Assembly: GCA_964420455.1 (NCBI GenBank)
Contig: CAYQTO010000152.1
Location: forward strand, 1 to 9,090
DNA length: 9,090 bases
Direction of reading: 5' to 3'
Origin: CAYQTO01 sp964420455
GTDB lineage: Bacteria; Sumerlaeota; Sumerlaeia; SLMS01
The notes beneath the pieces were generated by a model that was not told where the DNA came from, searched no databases, and saw only the letters and a program-made list of their open reading frames with translations. A program made the position numbers and the translations under genes. Position 1 is the first letter of the stretch; each line of letters opens with the position of its first letter. Positions 7,041 to 9,090 of this stretch are shown in pieces.

Positions 7041-7077
7041 AATTGGAATGGGTTATCGATAAACCCGCTGAATTGGA
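7041..7077. promoter_or_regulatory. Putative CG-centred palindromic operator upstream of the propeller gene
   Basis: The core TTATCGATAA (7053-7062) is a perfect palindrome. It lies within GGGTTATCGATAAACCC (7050-7066), which is symmetric apart from one extra A, and is bracketed by direct AATTGGA repeats at 7041-7047 and 7071-7077. It sits 30-46 nt upstream of the start codon. Central-CG palindromes of this kind are typical LacI/GalR-family operators. The segment GAATGGGTTATCGATA (7046-7061) recurs with one mismatch ahead of the GH81 gene. No regulator gene is visible in the window. Confidence 0.55.
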
Positions 7078-7200
7078 CCGGTCCGGCCCCGTCCCGTCCA
7101 GCAAAAAATGACGATTCCGCCATATGTTATTGCTATCTTTAGAGAACGTCCGGACTTGTATAAAGTAACAAAAATCAAAGTTACGAGAAGGTCCTGCTGT
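7067..7200. promoter_or_regulatory. AT-rich divergent promoter region
   Basis: GC content falls to about 35% over 7101-7180 in a sequence that is otherwise about two-thirds GC. The segment holds TATAAA at 7159-7164, an inverted repeat GTAAC/GTTAC (7165-7169, 7180-7184; 10-nt A-rich spacer) and the palindromes GGACCGGTCC (7074-7083) and GTCCGGAC (7148-7155). It lies between the divergent propeller and helicase genes and probably carries promoters for one or both, but no -35/-10 pair with good spacing could be assigned on either strand. Confidence 0.4.
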
Positions 7201-7617
7201 TCCTTGGCTTGAGCTGTCTGATAACCGGACGGATCGAGCGCCATGGATTTGTCAATCTGCGGCTGACGAACCGCTGGTTTTCGTGTGCTTTCTGTAGAGA
7301 TATCCATAACAAAAAGGAGGAGGGGGCACGGCGCGGCTCCCTTTTCTCCGCTCGTGACAGGCAAATCCGCCGGAACTATTTCTCGGACGCGCAAAATCCC
7401 CCTTGCTGCTCCCGTGGCTCATCCTCATCTTCCTCCCGTCGTCGTTCGTTTGTGCGCCCCCAAGGGGATCCCCCGGAAAGCGCACTTCGCCCTCTCCGCC
7501 CCGTCTCCCTTCCGTTACGGGTTTGTCTCAGCCCCTTCCCGGGCCCGACTGGCGAGTGCCCGAACCAGTCGCCCTGCGCTGAAGACACATACCCCAGTGG
7601 AAGGATACTTCCCGCCT
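7201..7617 (+). other. Long non-coding leader of the helicase gene, with hairpins
   Basis: About 400 bp without a credible gene. The helicase frame stays open upstream to a GTG at 7285, but the translation is a low-complexity mix of R, P, S and A unlike any helicase N-terminus. The stretch contains potential RNA stems: GTGCGC/GCGCAC (7452-7457, 7480-7485) enclosing GGGGATCCCC, CGACTGG/CCAGTCG (7546-7552, 7565-7571), and GGAAG/CTTCC (7599-7603, 7608-7612) over the Shine-Dalgarno sequence. A purine-rich AAGGAGGAGG at 7314-7323 has no start codon at usable distance. Confidence 0.4.
7599..7612 (+). promoter_or_regulatory. Helicase ribosome binding site, inside a small hairpin
   Basis: GGAAGGA (7599-7605) precedes ATG 7618 by 12 nt, slightly longer than ideal. 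GGAAG pairs exactly with CTTCC (7608-7612) around a GATA loop, so the site may be partly masked in the mRNA. Confidence 0.5.
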
Positions 7618-8850
7618 ATGTTGTTTGCCGACCTCCCGGTCGACCCCCGCTGCCTGCGCCTCCTTGAGGCCCAGCAGATCACCGCCCCAACCCCCGTCCA
7701 AGCTGCTGCGATTCCCGTCGCGGCGGAAGGCCGCGACCTCATTGCCATCGCCCAGACGGGCACGGGCAAGACGCTCGCCTTTGGCCTTCCGGCGCTGACG
7801 CGTCTCGCGAAGGCACCCCAAGGCCGAACGGCCATGCTCGTGCTCGCCCCCACCCGCGAGCTCGCCGTCCAGGTCCACGCGGTCCTCGCCCCCCTTGCCA
7901 AGGCCTTCAAGCTCACCTCCTGCTGCATCTATGGCGGCGTGGGCATGAACCCCCAGGCGGACGCCCTGCGCCGTGGAGTTCAGATCGTGGTCGCCACCCC
8001 AGGCGGTCTCCTCGACCACCTCGGACGCGGTTATGCGGACTTCTCCGCCGTTTCGATCCTCGTCCTCGACGAGGCCGACCGGATGCTGGACATGGGCTTC
8101 CTGCCGGATATCCGCCGCATTCTCAAGATGCTCCCCGCCGAGCGCCAGACGATGATGTTCTCGGCCACGTTCCCCAACGAGATTGCACGGCTTGCGGAGA
8201 CCATGCAGCGGGATCCTGCCCGGATCGAGGTCGGCGCCGCGCGCAAGCCCGTCGACGCGGTCCGCCAAGCCCTCTATGCCGTGAATCCCGAGCACAAGCT
8301 CGGCCTCCTCGAGCAGATTCTCCGCCGCGACGAGGTCGACACCACCGTCGTCTTCCTGCGGACCAAACGCGCCGCCGACCGCGTCGCCCGGTTCCTCGCC
8401 CGCAAGGAGTTCTCCGCCGAGGCGATCCATGGGGACCACAGCCAGGGGCGCCGCCAGAGCGTCCTCGACGGGTTTCGCCGCGGCCGACACAAGATCCTCG
8501 TCGCCACCGACGTTGCCGCCCGCGGCCTCGACGTGAAGGGCATCACCCACGTCATCAACTACGACCTGCCGGCGACCTCCGACGACTACGTCCACCGCAT
8601 CGGGCGCACCGCCCGCGCCAGCGCCGAGGGCGACGCCATCACCTTCGTCAGCCCCGGCCAGGAAAAGGAGCTGCGGATTATCGAGCACGCCTTGGGCAAG
8701 CCGATCGAACGGGTCGAGTGGGAAGGCCAGGCGACCCTCGCCAGCGCCCCCGCCGTCCGCGACCGCAACGGCTTCGTCCCCGCCGGGTCCGCCTTCCAGC
8801 GCCGGGCACCCCGCCGCGGCCGCCCGAGCCGCGCCCGCACCACCTGGTAA
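7618..8850 (+). CDS. rhlE: RhlE-type DEAD-box ATP-dependent RNA helicase
   Basis: This 410-residue cytoplasmic helicase unwinds short RNA duplexes using ATP; bacterial RhlE-type enzymes act in ribosome assembly and RNA turnover. All motifs are present in order: Q-motif (F3, APTPVQ 23-28), Walker A AQTGTGKT (45-52), PTRELA (78-83), GG (106-107), TPG (127-129), DEAD (151-154), SAT (182-184), VVFLRTK (244-250), ATDVAARGLD (296-305) and HRIGRTAR (326-333). A short basic tail rich in R, P and A (about 385-410) is typical of RhlE-like proteins and aids RNA binding. Two motif positions deviate: TPGG replaces TPGR in motif Ib, and RTAR replaces RTGR in motif VI. The start at 7618 matches the usual family N-terminus (MxFxxL); the in-frame extension to 7285 is rejected. 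A good terminator follows. The RhlE assignment within DEAD-box proteins is by overall resemblance. Confidence 0.93.
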   Translation: MLFADLPVDPRCLRLLEAQQITAPTPVQAAAIPVAAEGRDLIAIAQTGTGKTLAFGLPALTRLAKAPQGRTAMLVLAPTRELAVQVHAVLAPLAKAFKLTSCCIYGGVGMNPQADALRRGVQIVVATPGGLLDHLGRGYADFSAVSILVLDEADRMLDMGFLPDIRRILKMLPAERQTMMFSATFPNEIARLAETMQRDPARIEVGAARKPVDAVRQALYAVNPEHKLGLLEQILRRDEVDTTVVFLRTKRAADRVARFLARKEFSAEAIHGDHSQGRRQSVLDGFRRGRHKILVATDVAARGLDVKGITHVINYDLPATSDDYVHRIGRTARASAEGDAITFVSPGQEKELRIIEHALGKPIERVEWEGQATLASAPAVRDRNGFVPAGSAFQRRAPRRGRPSRARTTW

Positions 8851-8875
8851 CCCCCCAACTCTTTCCCGCAGCGCG

Positions 8876-8910
8876 CGGCGGCCCCTCACCGGGCCGCCGT
8901 TCCTTTTCCT
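8876..8910 (+). terminator. Intrinsic terminator of the helicase gene
   Basis: A 9-bp perfect stem (CGGCGGCCC at 8876-8884 and GGGCCGCCG at 8891-8899) with a 6-nt loop is followed directly by TTCCTTTTCCT. It begins 26 nt after the stop codon. It separates the helicase from the GH2-type gene downstream. Confidence 0.85.
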
Positions 8911-8982
8911 AGCCCCCTTGCTCCTCCCGCGGGTCCCACGGCATCCCTTTCCCGAACGCCGCATTCGACCGAGAGGCGCCCC

Positions 8983-9090
8983 ATGCCCCCAACCGTCCAC
9001 CTGGTCCCCGCCGACGGCCGTCCCACCGTCTCCCTGCACGGCGCCTGGCGCGTGATCCCCGACCCCTACGAGACCGGCTATCGCGATTAC
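8983..9090 (+). CDS. GH2-type glycosidase, N-terminal fragment
   Basis: The frame begins with ATG 8983, preceded by GAGAGG (8971-8976) at 6 nt, and stays open to the right edge (36 codons). Residues 16-36 (SLHGAWRVIPDPYETGYRDY region) match the opening of GH2-family enzymes, where an S-L-x-G-x-W-x-x-x-x-DPY-x-x-GY segment leads into the sugar-binding jelly-roll domain of beta-galactosidase/beta-glucuronidase-like proteins. No signal peptide is visible, which suggests a cytoplasmic enzyme acting on imported oligosaccharides. Substrate cannot be deduced from this fragment, since GH2 covers beta-galactosidases, beta-glucuronidases, beta-mannosidases and others. The gene comes 72 nt after the helicase terminator; no clear promoter was identified in between. 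Confidence 0.65.
   Translation, partial: MPPTVHLVPADGRPTVSLHGAWRVIPDPYETGYRDY

Noticed and set aside
7021..7104. Upstream ATG at 7104 for the propeller gene
   Set aside because: It would bury the signal peptide 28 residues in and translate through the palindromic operator; GGAGGAG supports 7020.
7053..7394. A 113-codon minus-strand frame in the divergent intergenic region
   Set aside because: It has no ribosome binding site and its end overlaps the operator. The hydrophobic stretch comes from the AT-rich promoter island. A small protein is not excluded but nothing supports it.
7285..7617. N-terminal extension of the helicase from GTG 7285
   Set aside because: The added 111 residues are low-complexity and unlike any helicase N-terminus. 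ATG 7618 matches the family start and has a Shine-Dalgarno sequence.
7528..9039. A 503-codon minus-strand frame opposite the helicase
   Set aside because: It is an antisense shadow of a gene with all DEAD-box motifs, and its translation is low-complexity.
1..9090. CRISPR arrays, tRNA/rRNA genes, insertion sequences, prophage or defence genes
   Set aside because: No spaced direct repeats, cloverleaf-like segments, transposase motifs or phage/defence domains were seen on either strand.

Overview
The window is a GC-rich (roughly two-thirds G+C) bacterial chromosome segment. The domain styles point to Verrucomicrobiota (Opitutae-like), with Planctomycetota as the main alternative. The evidence is an exported GH81 glucanase carrying accessory beta-sandwich modules that I associate with that superphylum, a PQQ-type propeller protein, a short Dps, and the start of a GH2-type glycosidase. 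This taxonomic call is inference; no rRNA or tRNA gene is present to anchor it.

Layout, left to right: (1) the 3' part of a PQQ/BamB-like beta-propeller protein on + (3-1001, cut by the window edge); (2) a Dps-family ferroxidase on - (1246-1689) with its own terminator; (3) a 1250-residue secreted GH81 endo-beta-1,3-glucanase on - (1884-5636); (4) a secreted 407-residue protein on - (5797-7020), of no family I recognise, that reads as a six-bladed beta-propeller with an ADIE-type motif recurring about every 60 residues, followed by a strong hairpin terminator; (5) a ~600-bp divergent intergenic region with an AT-rich island and a structured leader; (6) a RhlE-type DEAD-box RNA helicase on + (7618-8850) with a terminator; (7) the first 36 codons of a GH2-type glycosidase on + (8983 to the right edge).

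How the genes may fit together: the GH81 gene and the propeller gene lie on the same strand and both encode exported proteins. Just upstream of each start codon there is a nearly identical 16-nt element (15 of 16 bases match), inside a CG-centred palindrome in one case and a hairpin in the other. This suggests the two genes share a regulator, possibly of the LacI type. Together with the GH2 start, the window may be the edge of a beta-1,3-glucan (laminarin or fungal-wall glucan) utilisation locus, interrupted by the housekeeping genes dps and the helicase. The functional link is inference. I see no CRISPR array, insertion sequence, prophage or defence system.
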